DNA from: Treponema sp.
GTDB taxonomy: Bacteria > Spirochaetota > Spirochaetia > Treponematales > Breznakiellaceae
Direction: 5' to 3'
Length of the DNA: 64,000 nucleotides
Assembly (NCBI GenBank): GCA_031276295.1
Contig: JAISNI010000072.1
Span: forward strand, 1 to 64,000
In this document: positions 10,528-20,202 of the stretch, piece by piece
Numbering within the stretch: the stretch's first letter is position 1
Layout: each line of letters opens with the position of its first letter
Notes under the pieces: model-generated
Database searches by the model: none
The model's input: only the letters and a program-made list of their open reading frames with translations
What the model was told of the DNA's origin: nothing
Translations under genes and position numbers: made by a program

Positions 10528-10953
10528 TTAATCGGAAGGCGGGGGGCCATCCCCCGGCTCTTGCCCCGGTCCCATCCCTGTTTTAGCGGGGAAACGCCGT
10601 CTGAAAGCATAGAAACCGAGCGCGGCGGCAAACATAGCTACGGCGCCCAGCGCAGTCCTGGCCGCCTCGCCCAATCCGGGGAACGTATATGCGGAAAGTA
10701 CATAAGCGGCGGTAAACCCCAGGACAGGCGGGAGCAGGGCGGAAAGAGTCTGAACGGCGAAGGCCCGTGGGGAAAGGTTAATCTCCACCGAATCCCCCGG
10801 ACGCAGGATCCGCCCCGAGCTGTTCTCCAGGGTAAAAAAATTCCGCACCTTTTTACATTCCGTGTTCATACACCCAAAACAGGCCGTCGTATCCTTCTGC
10901 ATTAAGGTAAGGGTATTACCGGATACTTTACAGACCCGAACCGTTTCTTTCAT
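10528..10953 (-). CDS. RseC/MucC-family (SoxR-reducing system) membrane protein
   Basis: MKETVRVCKVSGNTLTLMQKDTTACFGCMNTECKK Cys cluster followed by two TM segments, typical RseC/MucC architecture. Confidence 0.75.
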   Translation of the reverse strand: MKETVRVCKVSGNTLTLMQKDTTACFGCMNTECKKVRNFFTLENSSGRILRPGDSVEINLSPRAFAVQTLSALLPPVLGFTAAYVLSAYTFPGLGEAARTALGAVAMFAAALGFYAFRRRFPAKTGMGPGQEPGDGPPPSD

Positions 10954-10964
10954 TATGGTATCGC

Positions 10965-11837
10965 CTACCCTTCAAGTTCCTCTTCTTCCGAGCCATCCTC
11001 TTCGCCCGCCCTGTTCCGGTCATTCGTTTCAGGGGGCATATCGGGAACCGATACCGGCACACGGACCCTCTCTATGGAAGCGGCCTTGCCGTTCGGCTTG
11101 AGCTCGATAAGAACACCCTGTAGTTCCGGCTTGTCCCAGGCTTCATGGGTCCAGCCGCGTATACCGGAGAGGTATTCCTGTATACGCGGGGCGCTGCTGC
11201 TGCCACCTACCGACTCGGTGCTGCCGGTACGGCCCGCATCGGTTATCACTGCGGTACCCAGGGGAAGCACCCGCTCGTCGGCGGTCTGTACCCTGGTATG
11301 GGAGCCTATCACCGCGGAACAGCGGCCGTCCGCCGCGGCAAAGAAGGTCTGCTTCTCCGCGGTGGGCCCCGCGTGAAAATCTATAACGATGTAAGGGGTT
11401 TCCTGACGTATCCTTTCCATAAGCGTGGAGAGGCCAGAGACGGGGCTGTTGCCGTGCATCCTTGAGAATCCGCTTTGACCCAAAAAAACGACAACGGCAA
11501 TTTTGACATCGCTCTTGTCCCCCAGCCTGAAAACCCGTATTCCAATTCCCGGAGCTTCGGGGTTAAGGTTTGCGGGCCTGAGCACATAGTTGATTTTATC
11601 GAAGTTTTCGACAAGATCCTTCTTATAAAAGCAGCATTCGCCGGTCGTAATCACCTGAGCGCCCAGTTTGTGGATACGTCCCGCGTGGATCCTCCCGAGC
11701 CCGCTGCCGCCGGTAGCGCCGTCGGCACAGACTATCGTAAAATCTATCTTTCTCTGGCGCTTTAACTCGGCAAAGCCTTTCCTGAAGGCATAGACTCCTG
11801 CCTTTCCTACTAATTCGGCGGTATACAGTACGGTCAT
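10965..11837 (-). CDS. YmdB-family (TIGR00282-type) metallophosphoesterase homologue, divergent metal site
   Basis: YVLRPANLNPEAPGIGI, YIVIDFHAGPTAEK, AVIGSHTRVQTADERVLPLGTAVITDAGRTGS align with YmdB; N-terminal motifs are altered. Confidence 0.8.
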   Translation of the reverse strand: MTVLYTAELVGKAGVYAFRKGFAELKRQRKIDFTIVCADGATGGSGLGRIHAGRIHKLGAQVITTGECCFYKKDLVENFDKINYVLRPANLNPEAPGIGIRVFRLGDKSDVKIAVVVFLGQSGFSRMHGNSPVSGLSTLMERIRQETPYIVIDFHAGPTAEKQTFFAAADGRCSAVIGSHTRVQTADERVLPLGTAVITDAGRTGSTESVGGSSSAPRIQEYLSGIRGWTHEAWDKPELQGVLIELKPNGKAASIERVRVPVSVPDMPPETNDRNRAGEEDGSEEEELEG

Positions 11838-11854
11838 TGCTTTAGCGCCGCGCC

Positions 11855-12424
11855 TTATCTGTTTTTCAGGGTACTATCGGCAAGGCCCGAAAGAGTCTGA
11901 TAACCCGAATTCCGCGAGGCGGTCGAAAGTATACGCTCGAATTCCGCCGCCGCACGGTAATCCTGCAATTCACGGCAGGTATCCCTCAGATTAAACAGGG
12001 CATCGTAGTAGAGAGGGGAAAGGCTGACGGCCTCTTCAAAACAATGCCGGGCTTCCTCATAACTGCCCTCCTTAAAGTAAAGCACCCCCAAGTTATTCCA
12101 CGTTTTAGGAGCGACCCCATCCCGCAGCAACGCGGAATGGTAGCACTCTTCGGCTATTTGAAATTGTTCCAACTCATAGTAGATAAGCCCCATAGCCGTC
12201 CAGGCTTCCGCCATATCGTCATCTATGCAGATAGCGGACTGAAAGCTGTTTAAGGCCTCGTCGTAGTCCCCGGTGCGCTGCTGAGCAATGCCCAGGTTAA
12301 ACCAAAGCAGAGGATTCTCAGGTTCCATAATCAGGGCCCTGCGAAAAAGCGGGATAGCCTCGTTAGGTCTGTTCGCCTCCGTTAATACAATGCCGGAATC
12401 GTTTAAAAATGCAGCAGTTTCCAT
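11855..12424 (-). CDS. TPR repeat protein
   Basis: NPLLWFNLGIAQQRTGDYDEALNSFQSAICIDDDMAEAWTAMGLIYYELEQFQIAEECY. Confidence 0.88.
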   Translation of the reverse strand: METAAFLNDSGIVLTEANRPNEAIPLFRRALIMEPENPLLWFNLGIAQQRTGDYDEALNSFQSAICIDDDMAEAWTAMGLIYYELEQFQIAEECYHSALLRDGVAPKTWNNLGVLYFKEGSYEEARHCFEEAVSLSPLYYDALFNLRDTCRELQDYRAAAEFERILSTASRNSGYQTLSGLADSTLKNR

Positions 12425-12654
12425 AATACCCTCTTATAGTTAGTATATCTGAAATGTTTCCTTATAACCAGAGAAATTCCCCTGTTTTTTCTATTTTTTT
12501 CTATATTTACGATCCTTAAGAAATTTTAACGGGCGGTTCAATTCTTCTATAAATTGTACCTGTCTTGTATTGAAGTATTACATGAATTACAATAAGATAC
12601 ATATAAAGCCCCGTAAAGGGCCCGCCTCATTTGAATAATCTAAAGAAGTGAAGA

Positions 12655-14163
12655 GTGAAAGACATAAGTGAGTTCTCCGTAACAACCACGGAATTTGAAT
12701 TGTTCTCGTTCCTTTACGATAAGATAGTGAACCGGGAAATTATTACATTTTCAACCTTAAAACAGCAGGTTATTCCGATTATAAAGGAAAAACGGATATA
12801 TCCTGTGCTCATGCGTCTTTTCGAGCTGATCAAGCGTTTGTATTGGGGTTTTTTTTCCGACATATCCCCTACCGCTTACCGGAAACTCTGGGAAGAGATG
12901 GTCATTCCCGACAGGCATTTTTCAGAGGCGGGGGACCTCAAGAGAACCCTTTCCATATCCAATCTGTATATCGGCATACTGGATATACACGGCTACACCA
13001 AATTCTGCCAGGATGCCCGCAAGAATCTGTCCATGCTCCACGCTTTAGATAAGGCTATCAACGGGGATATATACCGGATCTGCTCAAAATGCGGTGTCGT
13101 AAGCCACCGGGAACGGGGGGACGAGATTGTGCTGACGGCAGCCTCCGCTACGGACGCGCTGACGGCCGTCCTCTGTATTATCGACTATTTTGCCCGAACC
13201 AAGGTGGTAAACGATCCCGCCATTCCTACCTCACGGTCGGGAGATTTTGCCGCGCTTCCCGAATTTAAAATTTCCGCCGGAATATCGGGGGGCAATACCA
13301 GAATTCCCCTCGTCGTTACCGCCGATGGGGACCTGTCCGGTTTTCTTCTTAATATAGGCGCACGCCTCCAGGTACGGGCCAATGAACTTTCGCCCAATAG
13401 TTCACGGGTAATGGTAAGCCGGCAGGTTTTTCTTAGTTTTACCAAAGAGAATGCCCAAGAGAAATGCGCCCTTGCAAAAAACAATGCCGTCTTTTTCTTT
13501 GATACCGGGAAAATCAGGTTTAAGGGTGTTCTGCTGCCTACCTGCGAGGTCGTTTTTGCGGAAAAAGAACGGTACAAGAGAGAGATAGCCGATGAAATGT
13601 TGAACCTTTACGGCTCGCTCAATGAAGCCCTGTGGGAGCAGAAGGTCTTCCTGAACCTTGTAGAACTCATCTTCAAATCCGTTTCCGTCATGCCGCCCTT
13701 TAAAGTCGTACCGAATAAACCGGTAAAAAACCTAACGCCGCCCGTTACCAACGAATCGGTTAAAAAGCTCTGCCGGATCATGGTAAAGGCATACAACGAC
13801 GAAGAGGATTACGCAGCCGCCACGAATCTGCTCCACGATCTTATTACGATTCTTGAAGCAGTCCCCCAATACGACCATCTTATCCTCGACTACCTGCGGG
13901 GGATAACCGAAAAATACGACATGATACTCAAGTCTTTTCAGGCTTCCATTGATAAAGAGATTGACGAGAACGCGGCAAGCGTCTTCAGCGGCAAGTTCCT
14001 TAATATCTATGTTCAGGCTAAAAAATACTATTCTCTTTATGAACAGTTGCTCCTCTTGGGCCGCAGGAGCAGGGACATTACCAAAAAGAAGACCATCTGG
14101 TATAATCTCGTCAAACAGTACAAGGATAAAATGGCATTCACGCTCTATTCAGGGAAACAGTAG
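12655..14163 (+). CDS. class III nucleotidyl cyclase-like domain protein
   Basis: GILDIHGYTKFCQDARKN ... SHRERGDEIVLTAASATDAL ... FKISAGISGG resembles the guanylate/adenylate cyclase fold; GTG start. Confidence 0.65.
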   Translation: MKDISEFSVTTTEFELFSFLYDKIVNREIITFSTLKQQVIPIIKEKRIYPVLMRLFELIKRLYWGFFSDISPTAYRKLWEEMVIPDRHFSEAGDLKRTLSISNLYIGILDIHGYTKFCQDARKNLSMLHALDKAINGDIYRICSKCGVVSHRERGDEIVLTAASATDALTAVLCIIDYFARTKVVNDPAIPTSRSGDFAALPEFKISAGISGGNTRIPLVVTADGDLSGFLLNIGARLQVRANELSPNSSRVMVSRQVFLSFTKENAQEKCALAKNNAVFFFDTGKIRFKGVLLPTCEVVFAEKERYKREIADEMLNLYGSLNEALWEQKVFLNLVELIFKSVSVMPPFKVVPNKPVKNLTPPVTNESVKKLCRIMVKAYNDEEDYAAATNLLHDLITILEAVPQYDHLILDYLRGITEKYDMILKSFQASIDKEIDENAASVFSGKFLNIYVQAKKYYSLYEQLLLLGRRSRDITKKKTIWYNLVKQYKDKMAFTLYSGKQ

Positions 14164-14269
14164 CAGGGAGAGGCCTTCTATTGGCCGTTGACGCCTCTCT
14201 ATTTACTATTGACAGATTTGATTTTTAGGTAGAGAATATTGAATTATACTCATTATTTCCGGAGAACGT

Positions 14270-15442
14270 ATGGCATTTATTGATTTTGTTGAATGGAATG
14301 ATGCTACAAACGATGTTTTTGCGTGGAAGTACGGTCAAAATAAAAACAATAATTTGAGTACCTTTACCCAGCTTGTCGTCCGGGAATCGCAGGAAGCGGT
14401 TCTCTTCTCAAAGGGACAGATACTCGGAAAATTCGGCCCCGGAAAGCATACCCTTAACACGGAGAATCTGCCCCTGTTGCGGAATCTGTTTGGAATACCC
14501 TTCGGAGGGAAGAATCCCTTTACCGCCGAGATTTGGTTTGTAAACAAGACGGCCCCCCTTACCATTAACTGGAGGACCGATACCATGCGCTTCCATGACC
14601 CCGATTACGGCGAAATGGTTCCGCTTGCCGCCGCGGGCAGGTACGGTTTAAAAGTAGAAGATGCCGAACGATTCTTGGTTCAACTGGTCGGTACCCTTAC
14701 CGAATTCAATGCCGCCCAGCTTACCAATCATTTTCTGGGGGCCCTTATCGCAAAAACTAAGAGCGTCATCATCTCTTTTATGCAGGTCAACCAGATAGGG
14801 ATTCAGACCATTTCGGCGCGGCTTGACGATCTCTCCAAATTCCTTGAACAGCCCCTGAAAGAGTTCTGGGAATCCTACGGGATGTTTCTGACGGGCTTCT
14901 TTATAACCTCCGTGGATCTTGACACTTCTACCGAGGACGGCAGAAAGATAGCCGCCGCGCTCAGCGACAGATCGGCGCAGAATATCGCCGGTTATACCTG
15001 GCAGCAAAAGCAGTCCTTCGGCGTTGCCGGCAGCGCGCTTTCCCGGGGCGGGGATATGGGCATATTGGGAGCGGCGGCCATGACCGGTATGCTGGGCGGC
15101 GGAGGGATGGGGCAGGCTCTGATGCAGCCCGCCGGGTTTACCGGAGGCGGAATGCCCGGAAGCGCGCCGGCGACCGGACGGCGGGAAGTGTTCTGCGCTA
15201 AATGCGCCAGGAAGTACCCCGCAACTTCAAACTTCTGCCCTTTCTGCGGGAACAAGTACAATCCCTGCCCGAGATGCGGAAGCGACAACCTTGCAGGCAC
15301 GAGGCGTTGCGTCTCGTGCGGATCGGAGCTTGTTCAGCAGCCGCTTCCCGGAGCCGGTTTCGGTACTGTCTGTGCACGCTGCGGGCAGCAGGTTGAGGCG
15401 GGGCTCAGGTTCTGTCCCTCCTGCGGAAATAAAATCACCTAA
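14270..15442 (+). CDS. SPFH/virion-core-like protein with C-terminal zinc ribbons
   Basis: N-terminal LVVRESQEAVLFSKGQILGKFGPGKHTLNTENLP...; C-terminal CxxC pairs (CAKCARKYPATSNFCPFCG, CPRCGSDNLAGTRRCVSCG, CARCGQQVEAGLRFCPSCG). Confidence 0.85.
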   Translation: MAFIDFVEWNDATNDVFAWKYGQNKNNNLSTFTQLVVRESQEAVLFSKGQILGKFGPGKHTLNTENLPLLRNLFGIPFGGKNPFTAEIWFVNKTAPLTINWRTDTMRFHDPDYGEMVPLAAAGRYGLKVEDAERFLVQLVGTLTEFNAAQLTNHFLGALIAKTKSVIISFMQVNQIGIQTISARLDDLSKFLEQPLKEFWESYGMFLTGFFITSVDLDTSTEDGRKIAAALSDRSAQNIAGYTWQQKQSFGVAGSALSRGGDMGILGAAAMTGMLGGGGMGQALMQPAGFTGGGMPGSAPATGRREVFCAKCARKYPATSNFCPFCGNKYNPCPRCGSDNLAGTRRCVSCGSELVQQPLPGAGFGTVCARCGQQVEAGLRFCPSCGNKIT

Positions 15443-15455
15443 ATGGGGAGAAAAT

Positions 15456-16172
15456 ATGACTAAAAATTCGTCTTTCTTTTTTAAAACGCTCCTGTTTGTT
15501 ACGGGGATTTTCATCATTGCTTTAGCTTACAATCTTATACAGGGGGGGCATGAACCGTACGCGGGGGATGCTTTTATGTGGGCGTCCATTGTCGTCATGT
15601 ACCTTGTCCTTTTCTGCCCCTTTTTGTTTTCCGCAATCACCGTCAAGAATTTTTCGGGGAAGATACCCTCCCTTACGGCGGTATGGACCGGTATATTTCT
15701 ATACATTCCCCTTTCGATTGTCGTTATCTTCCTCTTAAAAAATTTTATTCTTTCTATAAATGCGGCTTTGATTGTGCAGGCCGTTTTGCTTTTTCTATAC
15801 GCGCTGAATATCTATTTCGGATACTTTGCGTCTTCCCATGCCGTACAGGTTGCCGAAGATGAGGCGGAAAAGAAGATGTACCTTACCGAGATTAAATCGA
15901 AGGCGGCATCTTTGGCGCTCAAAGCCGGCGCCCTTCCCCCCGAATACGAACAGATACGGAAAGAACTTAAACAGACGGCGGAAGACATCAGGTATATTTC
16001 CCCGGTAGACGGCGGTAAAGGCATGGAGTTGGAGCTCCAGATAGTAAGCTCCCTGGATCTCCTCATTCAGTACTGCGGCGCCGCTTCTCAAGGCAGCCGC
16101 CACATATATTTTGAAGAAGAAACTAAAAAACTGCGGACGATTGTCAAGGAAAGGAAAATTTTGCGTAATTAG
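15456..16172 (+). CDS. hypothetical membrane protein with C-terminal coiled region
   Basis: Starts MTKNSSFFFKTLLFVTGIFI after GGGGAG; about four hydrophobic segments. The upstream part of the listed ORF overlaps the SPFH gene and is unlikely. Confidence 0.75.
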   Translation: MTKNSSFFFKTLLFVTGIFIIALAYNLIQGGHEPYAGDAFMWASIVVMYLVLFCPFLFSAITVKNFSGKIPSLTAVWTGIFLYIPLSIVVIFLLKNFILSINAALIVQAVLLFLYALNIYFGYFASSHAVQVAEDEAEKKMYLTEIKSKAASLALKAGALPPEYEQIRKELKQTAEDIRYISPVDGGKGMELELQIVSSLDLLIQYCGAASQGSRHIYFEEETKKLRTIVKERKILRN

Positions 16173-16188
16173 TGGCAGGAGGTATGCC

Positions 16189-18075
16189 GTGCAGGGTAAA
16201 GTGTTTTCGGAATCGATGAATCTATATCAGGATCAAGCCCGTATACTTTTTAATTACTATAAAAAGGCGGCGGAGAAGATCGTAAACGAAGAGATTGCAT
16301 TGGAAAAATCAATTGAAAATGCAAATCTGGAGATAACCGGCGCGAAAAAGAATAAACTATTCGGAATAGTCTGTATCTGTATATTTGCGGCCGCCGGTCT
16401 GGCTCTTGGTATTCTTTTCCTTTATGGATTCGTTTTAGTTCTCGGCAGTATCTGGGGTATCGTTACCCTGGTTAAAGCGAATAAAACAATTAAAGAAAAT
16501 GAAACCCGGATAACCGGTTTTGAGGAGGCCCACCGTGATGTCCGCCGGAATTACCGGGTAAAAAAACTCGGCGTAGCCTATGTGCCGGTTGCCACCAAAG
16601 TTCCCTTTGAGAACAAGAGTTTCATGGTGGATCATACCGGTATGGTCCAGGATACCGATTTTACCATGTCGGTTGTGAGGAAACCGGAAGAACTGCTCTC
16701 CGCCCTTTCGGAATTGGAGGAAGGCATTAAAGACGCCCCTATTGTTGAACAGGCGTCAAACCCTGAGGAAATAGATACCGCCGATTATTCAACTTCAATG
16801 CAGCACGTCGTCATGTATGACTACATGGGCAATATAGACCGGCAGGTGCGGAACATACGCTATCTTTTAAAGGATAATGATACGGTTGCCTTGTCCCTGC
16901 CGGTAATACTGCCGGAAAGCGATACCGCCCGGTTTATCAGGGAGTATACCGCTTCCGATCCCGGGGATAAGCCGGTTATTCCGGTGTTCAATACCGAGGG
17001 CTTTAAGGAAAAGGTTGACGGTTTCTATTCTTTAAACGAAGTGAAAAAGAATTTTGAAAAGAGCACCAACGAAAACCAGATTCAGTATTTTAAAAAGCTG
17101 ATGAAACGCCTGGGCGAGTCGGTACAGATTCTCAGCCGTTCAAAGATGAACGGTTCCGGTCAAATTATTGATTATTCAAACATGATCTTTTCGACCGTGT
17201 TAAAGTCGGCCTTTAACCATTATTCGCCCGCGTTGGAAGCGGAAGAAATCGAAAGAATACGCTCGGCAAGTTTCAATTACCAGGATTCCGTAGACGATTA
17301 CACGCCGTTCTCGTTAAAATCCAGTTCGCGGGTAAAATTCGATCTCTTCTCAACGGCATGGATAGCCGAAGATCAGTCCCGTACTTCAATGCCCTTCGGT
17401 ATGCACCAGATCCAGGAAGAAATTTTTTCGCCGGTTATTCAAAACCTTATGGCGGAAAACCGTGTCGAACGGCTCAAGATATACAACGGCATTAAAGATC
17501 AGAAGATCGACTACCTCAACCAATGGCATCGTGATACCGAAGATTTTTACGGCAGAAACCGCGCCGAAGCGGCGGATCTTATCAACCGTATGCGGGAAAC
17601 GTATGCGGACTATATCCGTTCCCTTAATACGTACAAGGCCCTGCAGGAAACCCAGAATACCATGAGTAAAACCCGCTCCCTTGATGACACGGAGGTTCAG
17701 CAGCAGAATAAGGATGCGGAAATCATTGCAGGTTTTGAGGTCCAGGCCGCGCAGTTTAACCGGAAACAGGAAGAATTCAGCGATTTTATGGACCGCCTGA
17801 AGGACGATATAGAGGCTAAAGCGGCTGAATTTGGGTATATTCCGTACTATGAGGCAACCCTGCGGGATCAGGAATACCGCGACATCGCGCAGTCAACCGA
17901 TAACCTACAGGATATGGACAGCCGCCGTAAAAGGCTGCTGGCCGTCAGCCCATACGTGGCAAAATTTGCAAAACTTCCCCCGATGCCCCGTGTTGAACAG
18001 CAGATGTACGATGATTTTTCAATCGATCTTATTCAAGAGGTGAAAAATTCCGAAGCCGAGGGAGAGGAGGAATAA
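16189..18075 (+). CDS. hypothetical membrane-anchored coiled-coil protein
   Basis: GTG start at 16189 following AGGAGG; TM hairpin (LFGIVCICIFAAAGLALGILFLYGFVLVLGSIWGIVTLV) and long helical region. Confidence 0.8.
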   Translation: MQGKVFSESMNLYQDQARILFNYYKKAAEKIVNEEIALEKSIENANLEITGAKKNKLFGIVCICIFAAAGLALGILFLYGFVLVLGSIWGIVTLVKANKTIKENETRITGFEEAHRDVRRNYRVKKLGVAYVPVATKVPFENKSFMVDHTGMVQDTDFTMSVVRKPEELLSALSELEEGIKDAPIVEQASNPEEIDTADYSTSMQHVVMYDYMGNIDRQVRNIRYLLKDNDTVALSLPVILPESDTARFIREYTASDPGDKPVIPVFNTEGFKEKVDGFYSLNEVKKNFEKSTNENQIQYFKKLMKRLGESVQILSRSKMNGSGQIIDYSNMIFSTVLKSAFNHYSPALEAEEIERIRSASFNYQDSVDDYTPFSLKSSSRVKFDLFSTAWIAEDQSRTSMPFGMHQIQEEIFSPVIQNLMAENRVERLKIYNGIKDQKIDYLNQWHRDTEDFYGRNRAEAADLINRMRETYADYIRSLNTYKALQETQNTMSKTRSLDDTEVQQQNKDAEIIAGFEVQAAQFNRKQEEFSDFMDRLKDDIEAKAAEFGYIPYYEATLRDQEYRDIAQSTDNLQDMDSRRKRLLAVSPYVAKFAKLPPMPRVEQQMYDDFSIDLIQEVKNSEAEGEEE

Positions 18076-18078
18076 ACA

Positions 18079-19080
18079 ATGGCCCAACTCCATTTTGAAG
18101 TTGATACCTCCCCCATGGCCAGGACCGTTGAATCGGTAAAGGGCCATGTGAACGGGGTAACCGCGGCGGTAACCGTTATGGAAGCCGCGGTTATAGCGGC
18201 GGAAAGGGAATCTTCAAGAACCATCTGCGAAAATGTAGATAACGGTTTTTACGTGATGGTTAAATCGCAGATAAGCCAAAAGGCAATCGCCGCCTATACC
18301 GAAATGACCAGTAAACAGGGAATACTCCTGCAACTGGCAAAGGCACTGGATAATGTTAAACAGCAGATGCTTGCCGATTTTAATATGATAAGCCGGCGTT
18401 ACTTTAAACTGTTCCAGTCCCTCAATAAGGCGCTGGAAACACGGATAAAGGAACTGGATCGCCCCGCGATAAAAATGGCCGAAATAAAGAAGTCCCTGGT
18501 CTATGACAGGCTCAAGGATAACAGTTCCACGGCCTTGAGCGCGGCAAACGAGACGACGGCCGTCATGCAGACCGCCCTCAGCGGGAAACTTAAAGTAAAA
18601 ACAAGAGATGCGATAGAAACACTCTACTCATCGGCAATGGAAAGCAAGTCGTACAACGATAAGCTCGCCGGTATACTTATTAAAGAAAGCTCCGAAACGG
18701 ATACCGGTAAAAACGCAGGCTCTCCGCTTGATTCCTCCAAGAATGACTACCGTTTTCTTCCCGTCATCTTTTGTTCCACGGAAAGCCTTCTTAACGGTAC
18801 GGAATTGATTGAAACCATACACACGGCCCAAACCGATTCATGGCAGAGTGCGGCGCCGATTATCAACGAGGTGAACAGGCGCGGTAATTCCCTGCCCTGG
18901 ATACGGGTAAGCGAAGAAGAAAAAAGTCTGGTTAAGGGTGAATTTGTTTCTCTTTGCGAAAGAGATGCTAGCGATACGGGAAATACCGGTACGGGAAACA
19001 CTATCGATGAAAGATTGGCCCATGAAATATTCCGCTTGTTCGATGAATCTTCCTGGGAGGTTCTAAAAAATGAGTTATAG
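18079..19080 (+). CDS. hypothetical helical protein, paralogue of the next gene
   Basis: Shares DFNMISRRYFKLFQSLNKALETRIKELDRPAIKMAE and LPVIFCSTESL...VSEEEKSLVKGEF with the 19070 gene. Confidence 0.85.
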   Translation: MAQLHFEVDTSPMARTVESVKGHVNGVTAAVTVMEAAVIAAERESSRTICENVDNGFYVMVKSQISQKAIAAYTEMTSKQGILLQLAKALDNVKQQMLADFNMISRRYFKLFQSLNKALETRIKELDRPAIKMAEIKKSLVYDRLKDNSSTALSAANETTAVMQTALSGKLKVKTRDAIETLYSSAMESKSYNDKLAGILIKESSETDTGKNAGSPLDSSKNDYRFLPVIFCSTESLLNGTELIETIHTAQTDSWQSAAPIINEVNRRGNSLPWIRVSEEEKSLVKGEFVSLCERDASDTGNTGTGNTIDERLAHEIFRLFDESSWEVLKNEL

Positions 19081-20140
19081 ACAGCAGTTTCACGATTCTA
19101 TCGAGGTAAGCGGCGTTGTATCAAGATCCGTAGGCCCAAGTCAAAACAGCCAGACCGTAAGCATTTCCTACAGTCAAACGGTCCCGCTCAATATAACCAT
19201 TGATGTTATTACCGATCCTTTTGACAACAGCATCGACCGCTGTAACGGTTCGCTGGATATGCTTACCGGCGCCGTTGCGGGTATGCACTCCGCCCAATGC
19301 GGGGCCATTCGGCAGACCGCGGCGGAAGTATCCCAATCCCTTATCAACGGTTTTTTCGGTACGATACGGACGGAGTTGTCCCAGCAGATACAGGCTTTGA
19401 ATAGTGCGATACAGGCCGACGAGGGGCTTATCCTTGAACAGGGCAAGGCGGTAAGCAGTCAGAAAAACGTTATGGAAACGGATTATAACCGTATCGGTTC
19501 CCGTTATGTCGGTATTTTCCGCGATTTGGACGATGAATGCCATAAAAGAATATACGCGCTTGATAAACCGGCGTTTATGCTTTCGGAAAAGGTCCTTAAA
19601 AAAATTATCGGTGAAGCGGGGCTAAACGCTTCGGCAAAATCTCTTATCACCATACAGGAAGAATCATCGGCCAAAACGATGCTCGTTATTTCCAGCCTGG
19701 CAAGAAAGGTCCATGACGTACTGGAAACCCTGCGCAACTATATTACCCAGGAAAAGAGGTTCTCGTCGCTTACCGATTCTTTTATGGAAAATGAAAAGAT
19801 TGAAGAAAAGAAAACCTTTCTCATGCCCGTCATATTCGTAGAACAGGACGGCCTTGAAAGGGATGCAAGCGAGTACGCGGAATTTCTGCCGGAAAGCGTA
19901 CCGCCTGACAAAAGGAAGGAAATCGGCGGAAAGGTACGGTCGGTTTGCGGGGACGATTCTGTTTCCTCATGGGCCCCTGTATCAGAAGAGGAGAAGGAAC
20001 TGTTGAACAGGGAATTCGGCGCGCTTTCGGAATCCGCGTTTGCTGAATCCGACGGGAATACGGAGCGGCGTATTTACAATACGCTTATGGGGCTCTGGCA
20101 GAACAGTTCGTTGTTTACCGTGTCAAGGAAAAATCATTAA
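19070..20140 (+). CDS. hypothetical helical protein, paralogue of the previous gene
   Basis: DYNRIGSRYVGIFRDLDDECHKRIYALDKPAFMLSE and MPVIFVEQDGL...VSEEEKELLNREF; 11-bp overlap with upstream gene. Confidence 0.85.
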   Translation: MSYRQQFHDSIEVSGVVSRSVGPSQNSQTVSISYSQTVPLNITIDVITDPFDNSIDRCNGSLDMLTGAVAGMHSAQCGAIRQTAAEVSQSLINGFFGTIRTELSQQIQALNSAIQADEGLILEQGKAVSSQKNVMETDYNRIGSRYVGIFRDLDDECHKRIYALDKPAFMLSEKVLKKIIGEAGLNASAKSLITIQEESSAKTMLVISSLARKVHDVLETLRNYITQEKRFSSLTDSFMENEKIEEKKTFLMPVIFVEQDGLERDASEYAEFLPESVPPDKRKEIGGKVRSVCGDDSVSSWAPVSEEEKELLNREFGALSESAFAESDGNTERRIYNTLMGLWQNSSLFTVSRKNH

Positions 20141-20202
20141 CACGGCGTGTTAATGTTCGATTGGACATAAGCGGCAATGCCGCCGTTTTATAGGAGAAGA
20201 TA

